This document shows positions 37,650-46,026 of a stretch of 64,000 bases of DNA, in pieces. This stretch comes from Siderastrea radians (lineage: Eukaryota > Cnidaria > Anthozoa > Scleractinia > Rhizangiidae), in the NCBI GenBank assembly GCA_964017195.1, contig OZ024897.1:36799536-36863535 (forward strand). The letters run 5' to 3'. The position numbers and the translations under genes are program-made. The notes beneath the pieces were generated by a model. That model ran no database searches, had not been told where the DNA came from, and worked only from the letters and a program-made list of their open reading frames with translations. Numbering within the stretch: position 1 is the first letter of the stretch; the number at the start of each line of letters is the position of its first letter.

Positions 37650-37813
37650 GCGCGCCTATTTACAAATTGAAAAAAGCTATCTACAGTTTGAAAAAATAAA
37701 AAGTTAAAAAGAAAGCTATGTACAGATTGGAAAAAATAAAAACTAAGAAATTGAAAAGGTTATGTACAGATTGAAAAATAAAAATCTAAAAAATGACTAT
37801 GTACAATTACAAA
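37650..37813. repeat. AT-rich tandem repeat between convergent genes
   Basis: About five diverged units of 35-42 bp share CTATGTACAGATTGAAAAA followed by ATAAAAA. They supply several AATAAA signals on the plus strand. The last unit overlaps the stop codon region of the minus-strand SLOG gene. Confidence 0.65.
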
Positions 37814-38502
37814 TGAAAGTCTTCCAGTTCCATACGTAATTGATCAATGTTCTCGGGGAGGCAGAACGTGCGATTGAATAAGGCTTGAATTTCGGCTCGG
37901 GTTTTCTCGTCCACATCCCGGGATCCCACAATAGCACTGCTTTGATGAAGGGTGGGCTTTTTAGGTCCCCAAGGGACAAATTGACTGCCAGTCACCAGGG
38001 TGGCGGCATTCTCGTTGACTTGGTAGTAATGGTCCGAGCGGTACCATGATTGACTGGGTATGTCAAACAGGTAGACGGGTTTGCCTTGATCCATAGCCAA
38101 TTGCACAGTCCAACCAGTGCCTCCTTTGACGCGTTTATGATCCTGTTCCAAGATGCCAAAGGCATAGATGGTATGGGCTCTTTTGGCAATTTGATAATTG
38201 CGTTGCAGCAATTGCAAGGTGTAAAAATGACTGGGCATTTGTTTGCCTAGTTTCTCCGCTGCCTGGTGAAGATGGGGGTTGGCCAACATCAAGACTTCCA
38301 CGGTAGAAGGGCTGATGAAGGTAGCTCGAGGATGGTTCGGGGGGACGAGGACTTCGACTTGCATTCCAAACTGTTTACCCAGTTCTTCGACGAGTTCGTC
38401 CGTACCTCTGGCTCCCCCGGTGTACACCACATGGCCATAACCCACTTGCAGTTCCAAGGCATCGAGATCTTGTTCTCCGATCATGTCAATGTCTGGGGGC
38501 AT
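37807..38502 (-). CDS. SLOG-fold (YspA/DprA-like) nucleotide-binding protein
   Basis: 231 residues. A Rossmann-like signature GGARGTD lies at residues 29-35, as in YspA/DprA-type SLOG domains. A second glycine motif, KGGTGWT, lies at 126-132, followed by the strand PVYLFD. A strand-glycine motif IVGSRD lies at 191-196; in standard YspA proteins the equivalent GSRD strand is at the N-terminus. Here it comes last, which suggests a circularly permuted SLOG fold. In bacteria such proteins bind or process nucleotide-derived ligands and partner with SLATT membrane proteins; a SLATT-like protein is encoded at 51013. The promoter is shared with the gene at 38717 (TATTTAAG at about 38535, minus strand). 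Family membership is fairly sure; function is inferred. Confidence 0.7.
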   Translation of the reverse strand: MPPDIDMIGEQDLDALELQVGYGHVVYTGGARGTDELVEELGKQFGMQVEVLVPPNHPRATFISPSTVEVLMLANPHLHQAAEKLGKQMPSHFYTLQLLQRNYQIAKRAHTIYAFGILEQDHKRVKGGTGWTVQLAMDQGKPVYLFDIPSQSWYRSDHYYQVNENAATLVTGSQFVPWGPKKPTLHQSSAIVGSRDVDEKTRAEIQALFNRTFCLPENIDQLRMELEDFHL

Positions 38503-38716
38503 TGCTTTGAGAATGGAGATCTAGAGACCAAGGGACCGTCTTAAATAGGGACAACGGACCAATGGGAAGACAAGAGGTCCTTATTTGGATAGGGAAAAGC
38601 TGACCAATGGGCCGATGAGATGCCCTTATATGGGTAGGATAAGCTGACCAATGACAGCCAAGGGTCTAAGGTATAAAAAGGCATGGGCGGTAGGGGTGAA
38701 AACAACCTTGAGCACG
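38503..38716. promoter_or_regulatory. Divergent promoter with three CCAAT repeats
   Basis: GACCAATG occurs three times (about 38557, 38601 and 38645) at about 44-bp spacing, each followed by a degenerate downstream stretch. Flanking boxes are TATTTAA for the minus-strand SLOG gene and TATAAAAAG (38670) for the plus-strand gene at 38717. Confidence 0.65.
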
Positions 38717-39565
38717 ATGTCCACCGATCGGAAGAGAAAATCAACCCATCCCCCAGAGGGGAAAGAGAAGAAGAAGACTATTCAAACTATGACGCCCGTG
38801 GACTGTGATCCTGTGGTATGCGAAGTGGTGGAAGACACTCGAGCTGCGGTGGAAGATATGATGAAAGAATTGAATGATATGGTGTCCCCACCTGAATACA
38901 TGGTGACGTATGCCGAAGATCCTCCTCCCAGTTCGGTGGACACTATGGTATGCCCTTGCCATGATGTGCGTTTGGAGGCGCGAGAATCTCAAAAGGGATG
39001 GAAGTATGTGAAATGTCCCATGCAACCGTGTTTGCTGTTTTGTGGACAAGATCAAGTTCTGGAGTATATGAAAGCCGTGTATAGTCAACCTCATGTAGAA
39101 GTGTTGGACATGTGGGGTGGTTTGCAATGCTTTTGCCGTGAACCCGCCACGCTACAACAGAGCCATTCGATTCAGAACCCCGATCGCTTGTTTCTGACTT
39201 GTTCCAAGAAAACGTGTGGCTTCTTCCGATGGGCTGATCAACCCTTGGGTCCCAAGTACTGGACTTGGTTTCATGACCATCCCCCCAAAAAAGCCGACCA
39301 ACAAGCTGAACCACCCACCCGTGATGCTCAAGGATATCCTAAACGTGGAGTAGACATCCCTGGCCCGCCACCTCGAGTCCAAAGGAAAGAGGACCGGCCC
39401 CTGACAGATTATGAGAAACAATTGTTGCGAGAAATTCAAGATCTCAAGAACCGTCAAGAAATGATGGTAGCCCCAGCTCCACCACCCCCCAAGTACAGTG
39501 ACAGTGTGGAGAACTGGCAGAAAGGTCTAGAGACCATCAGCTGTGGCCGTCTAGGTCTCTTTTAA
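38717..39565 (+). CDS. Double GRF-type zinc-finger protein (282 aa)
   Basis: The start MSTDRKRK at 38717 sits about 45 bases after a TATA box; the upstream in-frame extension would begin before the expected transcript start. A basic N-terminus is followed by two related fingers. The first begins CPCHDVRLEARES...KCPMQPCLLFCG. The second reads CFCREP...NPDRLFLTCSKKTCGFFRWAD, the classical GRF pattern (C-x-C, NP/GR, C, CGFFxW). GRF fingers in topoisomerase III, APE2 and NEIL3 bind single-stranded DNA. A Pro-rich linker and a short helical C-terminus follow. A role in replication or DNA binding is plausible by analogy. Confidence 0.75.
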   Translation: MSTDRKRKSTHPPEGKEKKKTIQTMTPVDCDPVVCEVVEDTRAAVEDMMKELNDMVSPPEYMVTYAEDPPPSSVDTMVCPCHDVRLEARESQKGWKYVKCPMQPCLLFCGQDQVLEYMKAVYSQPHVEVLDMWGGLQCFCREPATLQQSHSIQNPDRLFLTCSKKTCGFFRWADQPLGPKYWTWFHDHPPKKADQQAEPPTRDAQGYPKRGVDIPGPPPRVQRKEDRPLTDYEKQLLREIQDLKNRQEMMVAPAPPPPKYSDSVENWQKGLETISCGRLGLF

Positions 39566-39576
39566 ATGAGAGAACG

Positions 39577-39582
39577 AATAAA
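39577..39582 (+). terminator. Polyadenylation signal AATAAA
   Basis: Twelve bases after the stop of the GRF protein, just before the gene at 39602. Confidence 0.5.
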
Positions 39583-39601
39583 ATTTTTTATCAATGTCAC
39601 C

Positions 39602-39949
39602 ATGGAGTCTGTGTGTTATGCGTGGGAGTCTGTCTTGTCCCTGGTGCAATGGCAATGTCATCAAACCCTTTGCCAAGTCTTATATGATCACCAACCCGGC
39701 ACCCAAATCCCCATACCCCCTTGTCCCGAGGACACACGTCCTCTCCACCTCTTTGAAGAAACCCATGTCGACCGCAACCTGTATCGATGGGTGGTGTTTG
39801 TCTTATGGTTAAAAGCCCACCCGAACGCCTGGCGATGGTATCGAATCATTCAAAAGGCGCATCCCCACACGGTCCCCACCATACCGACCTTATGGGATGA
39901 ATGCCAGAACGTATGGCCCCTCGAAAGAAAAACACCCCATCATGGTTGA
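39602..39949 (+). CDS. Hypothetical Trp-rich protein upstream of integrase (115 aa)
   Basis: The start at 39602 (CACCATGGAG) has a strong Kozak context. An in-frame ATG at 39566 would overlap the polyA signal and is less likely. The sequence is rich in Trp, His and Pro (LYRWVVFVLWLKAHPNAWRW). Its last 49 bases overlap the integrase ORF in another frame. No family recognised. It could be an integrase N-terminal partner or an incidental ORF, but its codon use looks like the neighbours. Confidence 0.5.
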   Translation: MESVCYAWESVLSLVQWQCHQTLCQVLYDHQPGTQIPIPPCPEDTRPLHLFEETHVDRNLYRWVVFVLWLKAHPNAWRWYRIIQKAHPHTVPTIPTLWDECQNVWPLERKTPHHG

Positions 39950-41052
39950 ATCGTTACCACGATCCTGGAGCTCCCGGCAGTTTAGGAGGGGTGCAACGGT
40001 TTGCTAAAGCCCATCAGATTCCTTTGAAAAAAGCTCAACGGGTTTTGGAACGGGATTTGGCCTATACGTTACATAAACCGCGTCGTCGTCGTTTTCCCAC
40101 CGTCCCCGTGATCGTAGGAGGATTAGATGATCAATGGGTCGCGGATTTAGTGGAAGTGCAACCGTTGGCCAAGTATAATCGGGGTATACGATACTTGTTG
40201 ACGGTGTTGGATGTGTTGTCCAAGTACGCGTGGGTACAACCGTTGAAAGACAAAACCGGGGTGGCGTTGGTTCATGCCTTTGACAAGATTTTGAAAGGAC
40301 GACGTCACCCTAATCGATTGCAAACGGATCGAGGGAAAGAATTTTATAATCGGACTTTTCAACGATGGCTTGACGAGCAAGGCATTCAACATTTTTCCAC
40401 CGAAGGGGATGCGAAAGCCAGTGTCGTGGAACGATTTAACCGCACCTTGAAAGAACGTTTGTACCGTTATTTTACCGCCGCCAACACCTTACAGTTTGAC
40501 GATGTCTTACCCGAGTTGGTGCAAGGGTATAATGCCACCCGGCATCGAAGTATTGGTATGGCCCCTCAAGACGTGACATGGGACAACGAAGAAGCGGTGT
40601 GGAAACGATTGTATGCCCAACGATTGAAAGGCCAGAAAAAACCTACATTCAAAGTCGGAGATCGTGTACGTCTCAACAAGATTCATCGTACCTTTGCCAA
40701 AGGCTATTTACCCGGTTGGACCGAAGAAGTGTTTGTCGTGCATTGTGTGATCCCGGGACCCGTGCCCACGTATAAGATTCACGAATGGGATGATACCCCC
40801 GTCCAAGGTACGTTTTATGAAGAGGATTTACAAAAAGTCCATGTATCCGACGTGTTTCGGATCGAAAAGGTACTTAAGCGTCAAAAAGATCGTTGGTTCG
40901 TCAAGTGGAAAGGGTGGCCCGACAAGTACAATAGTTGGATTCGTAGTCAAGACGTCACGTCTCTCCAACCACCCAAGAGGAAAAGCCCACCCAAACGACA
41001 ACTGAAGACTAAAGAGACAAGCCCACCCAAAAGACGACGACGACGTGACTAA
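39901..41052 (+). CDS. Polinton integrase with chromodomain (383 aa)
   Basis: A retroviral-type DDE integrase core with D82 (VADLVE), D143 (TDRGKEF) and E177 (KASVVERFN), all catalytic residues present. An SH3-like region follows (FKVGDRVRLNK, about residues 248-258), then a C-terminal chromodomain (about 316-353, RIEKVLKR...YLVKW-type WFVKWKGWPDKYNSW) and a basic tail. It would insert the linear element with 6-bp target duplications, as seen at the ends. The chromodomain may target histone marks. The next gene begins three bases after the stop. Confidence 0.95.
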   Translation: MPERMAPRKKNTPSWLNRYHDPGAPGSLGGVQRFAKAHQIPLKKAQRVLERDLAYTLHKPRRRRFPTVPVIVGGLDDQWVADLVEVQPLAKYNRGIRYLLTVLDVLSKYAWVQPLKDKTGVALVHAFDKILKGRRHPNRLQTDRGKEFYNRTFQRWLDEQGIQHFSTEGDAKASVVERFNRTLKERLYRYFTAANTLQFDDVLPELVQGYNATRHRSIGMAPQDVTWDNEEAVWKRLYAQRLKGQKKPTFKVGDRVRLNKIHRTFAKGYLPGWTEEVFVVHCVIPGPVPTYKIHEWDDTPVQGTFYEEDLQKVHVSDVFRIEKVLKRQKDRWFVKWKGWPDKYNSWIRSQDVTSLQPPKRKSPPKRQLKTKETSPPKRRRRRD

Positions 41053-41055
41053 ACA

Positions 41056-42099
41056 ATGACGTTGGTGCCCAACTCTTCGTTTTACGTGACGTTGATGAGT
41101 CATGCGAGTACCAAAGAGTTTCCTGGGAACAAGAGTCATCATTTCAGAAACCGATTGCCTAAGCCCATTCGATTTATGGGACGAGGATGGATGGTGGGTA
41201 TGGTGAGTTTATCCTTACCCACCATTCCCGTGATCGCGGAAGAAGGAGGCGTGGGCGATTCCCATCCTCTGTTGTATGTACGATGGCACGAACGGGTGCA
41301 TGACACAGACGATCAAGGGGACGATGTCTGGTACCATGAACGTCGCGAACTCACTCTGTACGGTCGAGATATGAGAAAGGAGATGGCCTCGTCGACGGGA
41401 TCGCACTTTTTTCATCAACTGGTGTACCGTTACGAGCAAAGCCGTGCGAAACAAACCCATCCCAAAAACAAATGGACCGAGGACAATGGCGTCAAATTGG
41501 TCCCGACCTTTGAATGGACCTCCGAAGGGGATTTGTTATTGAATACGACCAATGTGGATTACAAACGACAAGTGGCGCATGTGTCATGGGGTAGAACCTT
41601 GGCCCTGAGAATGGGATGGATTGAACAAGTGTCCCCTGGTCAGTATCGATTAGGTCCGAATCTCTTGCAAGAATTTCAAGGCATTTCCACCATTCCCACC
41701 CCGACGGATATCCGCGATACCAGCAACAAACCCATCTTTTGGAAAGTGGAGGGGGATTATTTGAAATTGAGTCTATCGTGCCCTTGGCGGTTTGTGAATT
41801 TGAACAAGACCTTTCGTCCCTCGTTGGAATTTCCCTCCACGCGTCCTTTGCACGTGTATTGTGATGTAGGGACCAGCAGCATGGTGGGTGGTCGTATCAC
41901 CGATCTCTTACGAGAAATCAAGTACCAACCACAAAACACCACCCACTTTGAACCTCGACATATTCAATATGTCCCAGTACGCAATGAAGTGGTGGAAATC
42001 GTGGAAACCCAGATGGCCGAAACCAATGGGGATCTGGTGAAATTTGGTGAAGGACATACCCTCTTGACTCTCCACTTTAAAAGGGAAGTGGTAGTGTGA
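41056..42099 (+). CDS. SFYVTL-family Polinton protein 2
   Basis: 347 residues, a close paralogue of the next gene. It shows the N-terminal SSFYVTLMSHAS...FRNRLPKPI pattern. The C-terminal block begins with LSCPWRFVNLN, continues with LHVYCDVG...MVGGRITDLLREI, and closes FGEGHTLLTLHF. Family signature as for the gene at 34591. The tandem copies suggest neofunctionalised virion components, possibly penton or fibre-like, but this is inference. It lies three bases after the integrase, within the rightward block. Confidence 0.8.
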   Translation: MTLVPNSSFYVTLMSHASTKEFPGNKSHHFRNRLPKPIRFMGRGWMVGMVSLSLPTIPVIAEEGGVGDSHPLLYVRWHERVHDTDDQGDDVWYHERRELTLYGRDMRKEMASSTGSHFFHQLVYRYEQSRAKQTHPKNKWTEDNGVKLVPTFEWTSEGDLLLNTTNVDYKRQVAHVSWGRTLALRMGWIEQVSPGQYRLGPNLLQEFQGISTIPTPTDIRDTSNKPIFWKVEGDYLKLSLSCPWRFVNLNKTFRPSLEFPSTRPLHVYCDVGTSSMVGGRITDLLREIKYQPQNTTHFEPRHIQYVPVRNEVVEIVETQMAETNGDLVKFGEGHTLLTLHFKREVVV

Positions 42100-42112
42100 A
42101 GAAGAAGAGAAA

Positions 42113-43162
42113 ATGTCGTTCTACGTGACGTTACCCAGTCATGCCAACCGACATGAATTTCCCAACAACCAAGCCAATTCCTTCAAGATTCGTTTACCTC
42201 AACCGTTACGGTTACAAGGAGGTGGATGGCAAGTGGGGTTGAGTGCCATTTCCTTACCGGATACGCACGTCAATTTGTACGAGTTGGTGCAAAAAGATGG
42301 GTACATCATGTCGACGACCTGGGACCAAACCTACCCCAAACCGGGTGGAAAAGACGGGGAAACGGTCGGGCGAAGAGACAGCGCGCAAACCCTCATCAAT
42401 GACATTCAACATTTGGATTGGGTGGTGGATGGGGTGAGTTTCATGAAAGCTGCCATTGCTCACTTGGAACAACGACGCAAGGAAACGGCGATTCAAGGTG
42501 GCCGGTTTACCAATGATCAGGGCAAACAAAGATACGTCAAGTTTCGTTGGGAAGGCGACGATCTCATCATTGACAATACCAATGTCTGTCATTGCAAAAC
42601 TGACACGCCAGCCCTGTACATCTACACCAAGTTGGCTGTCAAGATGGGATGGTTACGTAAAATTAGCAGTGGGTTGATTTTGGGACCCAACTTACAACAA
42701 GACTTCATGAGGGATCAAATCCCCAACATGACAAAACCCGTTGACAACGATTGGAACGATGTGGACGACGATCAACACAACCCGGTCTTTTGGACGGTGC
42801 GTGCATTTTCACCGGATCATTTACGATTGAGTATGAGTTGTGGGTGGCGTTTCACCAACTTGAATGTAGCGTTTCGTTCAGTGGTGGGTGAACCCTCGCG
42901 ATCGTTGCACGTGTACTCGGACGTGGCAGGCAGTATGATGGTCGGCAATCGCGTGACCGATTTGTTGCGAGAAATCCATTACAAGCGGGAAGGCAGAGGT
43001 ACCATGTACTTTGAACCGTTGCACATTCATTACCTACCGCTTCGTAATGAAGTGGTGGAAATCATTCAAATGCAAGTCACCGAAACGTCTGGCACCGAGG
43101 ATAAGTTGGTCAGGTTTGGCCAAGGCAACACCCTGGTCACCTTGCACTTCAAAAAGGCATAA
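42113..43162 (+). CDS. SFYVTL-family Polinton protein 3
   Basis: 349 residues, beginning MSFYVTLPSHANRHEF. The closest paralogue is the preceding gene: shared YSDVAGSMMVGNRVTDLL, YLPLRNEVVEI and FGQGNTLVTLHF. Of the three, its start and signature look most like family members that I recall from other animal Polintons. Thirteen bases separate it from the previous stop. Candidate minor capsid protein; not proven. Confidence 0.82.
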   Translation: MSFYVTLPSHANRHEFPNNQANSFKIRLPQPLRLQGGGWQVGLSAISLPDTHVNLYELVQKDGYIMSTTWDQTYPKPGGKDGETVGRRDSAQTLINDIQHLDWVVDGVSFMKAAIAHLEQRRKETAIQGGRFTNDQGKQRYVKFRWEGDDLIIDNTNVCHCKTDTPALYIYTKLAVKMGWLRKISSGLILGPNLQQDFMRDQIPNMTKPVDNDWNDVDDDQHNPVFWTVRAFSPDHLRLSMSCGWRFTNLNVAFRSVVGEPSRSLHVYSDVAGSMMVGNRVTDLLREIHYKREGRGTMYFEPLHIHYLPLRNEVVEIIQMQVTETSGTEDKLVRFGQGNTLVTLHFKKA

Positions 43163-43194
43163 AAAGGAAAAAAAAAGGGGATGGTCAGTCAAAG

Positions 43195-43386
43195 ATGCCA
43201 AAGACAAGAGCACGTCGAAGAAGAAGAAGGCAACGAGGTGGCCTCTTGCCTCTGGCCGCTCTCGTGCCAGCCTTGATGGCCGCGGGGAAAGCTGCCGCGT
43301 TGGGAGCAGTGGGTGGTGCGGCGGGTTACGGTGGTAAAAAAGCCATCGAAGCAGCGACAACTCGGAAGAAAAAGAAAGGCCGATGA
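43195..43386 (+). CDS. Small basic virion-type protein with QRGG site (63 aa)
   Basis: The Arg-rich N-terminus ends in QRGG (residues 14-17), then a hydrophobic Ala/Gly-rich segment (about 18-50) and a Lys-rich tail. The layout recalls adenovirus core peptides processed by adenain. Cleavage after RGG would free the hydrophobic part. Same plan as 51618 and 51938. Confidence 0.7.
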   Translation: MPKTRARRRRRRQRGGLLPLAALVPALMAAGKAAALGAVGGAAGYGGKKAIEAATTRKKKKGR

Positions 43387-43390
43387 GAGG

Positions 43391-43399
43391 GGGTATAAA
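43391..43399 (+). promoter_or_regulatory. TATA box before the 43457 gene
   Basis: GGGTATAAAAAG about 60 bases before the ATG at 43457. Similar TATAAA boxes precede several late-type genes (50094, 51872). Confidence 0.4.
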
Positions 43400-43456
43400 A
43401 AGACAAAGGGGGTGACGTGAAGCATAGACCTTGGTGAAAGAGCAAAGAAGACAACC

Positions 43457-43783
43457 ATGCGAGGGGGGAGTTTGACACGATTTCGGACAGACGAGTGGTA
43501 TAATCAACATGGCAGCGGGTTGATGAGGGAGGTCATGCGTGGTGGGTTCCAAGGCCTTAAAAGCACGCGAAATCCTTTAAAACTGCCTAGTAATATCAAG
43601 AGAGGATTGAATGTAGGGTTAACACGCGGTGTTAAACGCAAAGCCGAACAAGTCATCAAAAAAGAAATTACCAAACAAGCCAAGAAAGCCTTGAATCAGA
43701 AGAACGTGAAAGACGCCGTGCGTGTGGCTAGTGCTTTGTTTCCCAAGCAAGTCAAACGTGCGCGAGATATTTTGGGAGTGTAA
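43457..43783 (+). CDS. Small basic protein with two MRGG sites (108 aa)
   Basis: MRGG occurs at residues 1-4 and again at about 27-30, matching the adenain type-1 consensus (M/L/I)xGG. The rest is Lys-rich and helical (KAEQVIKKEITKQAKKAL). By position and motif it may be a minor core or capsid-lining protein comparable to adenovirus pVI/pVII-type cargo. No sequence family is recognised. The stop overlaps the next start (TAATG). Confidence 0.7.
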   Translation: MRGGSLTRFRTDEWYNQHGSGLMREVMRGGFQGLKSTRNPLKLPSNIKRGLNVGLTRGVKRKAEQVIKKEITKQAKKALNQKNVKDAVRVASALFPKQVKRARDILGV

Positions 43784-44154
43784 TGGATCCCGTGCATTCA
43801 CGACCTCGACGGATTCGTAGTGATCGAGGGTTGTCTCAATGGGGAGGACTGTATCCGTTTTGGAAACTCAGGAGAGGACAACGTGGTGGCTGGTTGAGTG
43901 CCGAGGTGATGAGAGTCCCCGGGTTTGATTTGAGACAACGTTTAGCACGACGACGCTATAAAAACCCCTCACGACGACGACGAGGTACCAGTAGGGAGCT
44001 TACGAATCGACGACTTTCGCACGACGACGCCGTTGGATTGCGTGACATGCCTACTGCGCATGCTTTTGTAGGCAGTTGCCGGCGTCGAGCCAAAGTCGAC
44101 GACGTTGTTTTGAGCAAATTTACGGCGTCGCCGAAACAGAAGAACGTGAGGTGA
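43783..44154 (+). pseudogene. Small basic virion-type protein interrupted by Harbinger
   Basis: The first 69 codons are Polinton sequence: Arg-rich, with QRGG at about residues 34-37. At 43993 the Harbinger inverted end begins, and the listed frame then reads transposon sequence to a stop at 44154. On the far side of the insertion (47312-47332) the same frame would run through a few Arg codons to a TAA, three bases before the capsid gene. The N-terminal part could still be made with a foreign tail. The broken tail is the only lesion I see in it. Confidence 0.75.
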
Positions 44155-44939
44155 GTTTTCGAAGTTTTCTCTCGATACTTCTGGGGATTCTGCCAGATAA
44201 TTCAAGAATCACATCAGGGATATGTTCTTGACATAAATGTTTCTGACTTTTTGTCTGTTTTCATTCAAGTAACGCCCCAAAATACCCTGAGTAGAAGCAT
44301 GGCAAGTGAGACAAGTGAAACGCCAAGTGACACGAAAAAGTAAGGATGAGATTGCTGAATGAAAACTCATTTATGTTAATTACACCTTGTTGAAGGATAA
44401 GACATTTGCTTTTGTTTAACGAATTTTGAAAGAAATTAAAAGGTGTATATTTTATAGTCGGGTCTATAATAAAATAGGAAAATATTTTACTGGAAGCTGG
44501 GACTGAAAGCAATACACGCTGCTAGATTTCAAAAAGTTAAGCTTGTAATTCGATGAGGTTCTTTATTCTTGTCCTGAGTCATCTTTTAGCCAGCCTGAAG
44601 TTGTAGAAACACAAATTTGTCTCGGCTTTTCTGCTATGCGAGCGAGCAGATGATCTGTATCACATTTGACATCTTACATAGGCTTGTAAATGTCGGGCAA
44701 TTTTCGTTTTCTAAGCTTTGTCTATTTTTGGTCGCTTCGGCTGTTAAGTCTGCCGTAGATATTTCGCATTTTAAACAATTCACTTGCCCAGCTGTCCAAG
44801 AGATCCAACACCGCCCAACGATTTGTGGCTGTGGCCGGTCTCAGAGGACGTTATTGCCGATTTTTTAAAAAATTATATTTGCTGTACATTATCTTATTTA
44901 AAAGTTGTATTTATATTTTTTAAATCATCTTTTAACAGA

Positions 44940-45671
44940 ATGCCTAAAATGAAATGGACAGTTAAACATGACTCCTTGCTTGGTTGTGAGATCCATAGTT
45001 GGGAGCTCTGGAAGTTTCGTGCAGGCACTAGAGAGCGGGGCAACTGCTTAGAGGAGATTTGTAAAATCCTAAACAACATCAAAGAGCCCAAATTTTTCGT
45101 GTCGCCAAAGAGTTTGAGGGATCGCTTGAAGATACTTGAACGAGATGCAAAGGCCAGGAAAAGGGAGGCTGAGAGGGGCTCGGGAATTTCGCCCGAATTC
45201 AGAGAGATAGACCAGGCAATGGAGGACTATCTAGAGAGAAGAGACGAGGAAGAAGCTAAGCACACCAAAGAATCAGTTGAGGATCAGAAAAAGAACGACC
45301 AGGATAAGGCAACAGGCGAGGAGATGAGGGAGAGGGCCATGGAGCGGTTAGCTCAGACTAAGAAGCGAACTGGAAAGGACGAGCCGCGAAAGAAGCGCCA
45401 AAAAAGCACTGACACGCTTGACTATCTAAGAGAGGCAGCAGAAAAGTCAGAGCAGTTAAGGAAGGAAGAGCTGGAGGCAAAGAGAAAACATGATGAAGCT
45501 GGCATGACTACTCAGCAGGCACTGTTCACTCAGTTGCGAGATCAACAGCAGTTACAGATGCAGCAACAGCAACAGCAACAACAGCAGTTTATGCAGATGA
45601 TGCAGATGATGTTTAACAGCCAGCAAGCACAATCACAGGCAGTTATTGAACTTTTAAAAAAGGAAAAATAG
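44940..45671 (+). CDS. Harbinger Myb/SANT-like DNA-binding protein
   Basis: The ATG at 44940 opens MPKMKWTVKHDSLLG. A SANT/Myb-like trihelix occupies about residues 4-70 (W6, W22 and W25 suit the core). A long charged coiled-coil follows, and the C-terminus has a QQQ run and ends VIELLKKEK. In Harbingers this protein binds the transposase and helps it enter the nucleus and find the ends. A TTTTAACAG just before the ATG could be a splice acceptor with an exon upstream. Confidence 0.8.
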   Translation: MPKMKWTVKHDSLLGCEIHSWELWKFRAGTRERGNCLEEICKILNNIKEPKFFVSPKSLRDRLKILERDAKARKREAERGSGISPEFREIDQAMEDYLERRDEEEAKHTKESVEDQKKNDQDKATGEEMRERAMERLAQTKKRTGKDEPRKKRQKSTDTLDYLREAAEKSEQLRKEELEAKRKHDEAGMTTQQALFTQLRDQQQLQMQQQQQQQQQFMQMMQMMFNSQQAQSQAVIELLKKEK

Positions 45672-46026
45672 TTTTGCAGCAGTTATTGTTGACGTAAAAA
45701 ATATTTTGTGCGTCTCAGCATTCATAAATAGCTGTTGGTTCTTTGTACGTTGTGTTTGATTTTGACGTTGAAATCTTGCATTGAGTTATTGAGCTTCAAA
45801 GAAGGGGCAATAATTTTGAAGTAGTTGTTTTTCTATGATATTCTGTACACCTTAGCATTCGTAAAGAGTTGTTGATTTTTACACTTTATTGTATTTCCTT
45901 ATTTCACTGCTAGGTGTTTTTCTATTTTGAACTTGAATGCTTGTATATTTCGAAAATTTCAAGCAGTCAGAGTTTTCATGTTGTATAACTAGAGTACTAT
46001 TACAAGTGCATCTCAAGAACATTGCA

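Noticed and set aside
39901..41052. Integrase as evidence of a retrovirus or LTR retrotransposon
   Set aside because: No reverse transcriptase, protease-RT polyprotein or LTRs around it; it lies in a Polinton with PolB and capsid genes.
43034..43552. Minus-strand 172-aa ORF across the basic virion genes
   Set aside because: Shadow of Arg/Lys-rich codons on the opposite strand; no start context or family.
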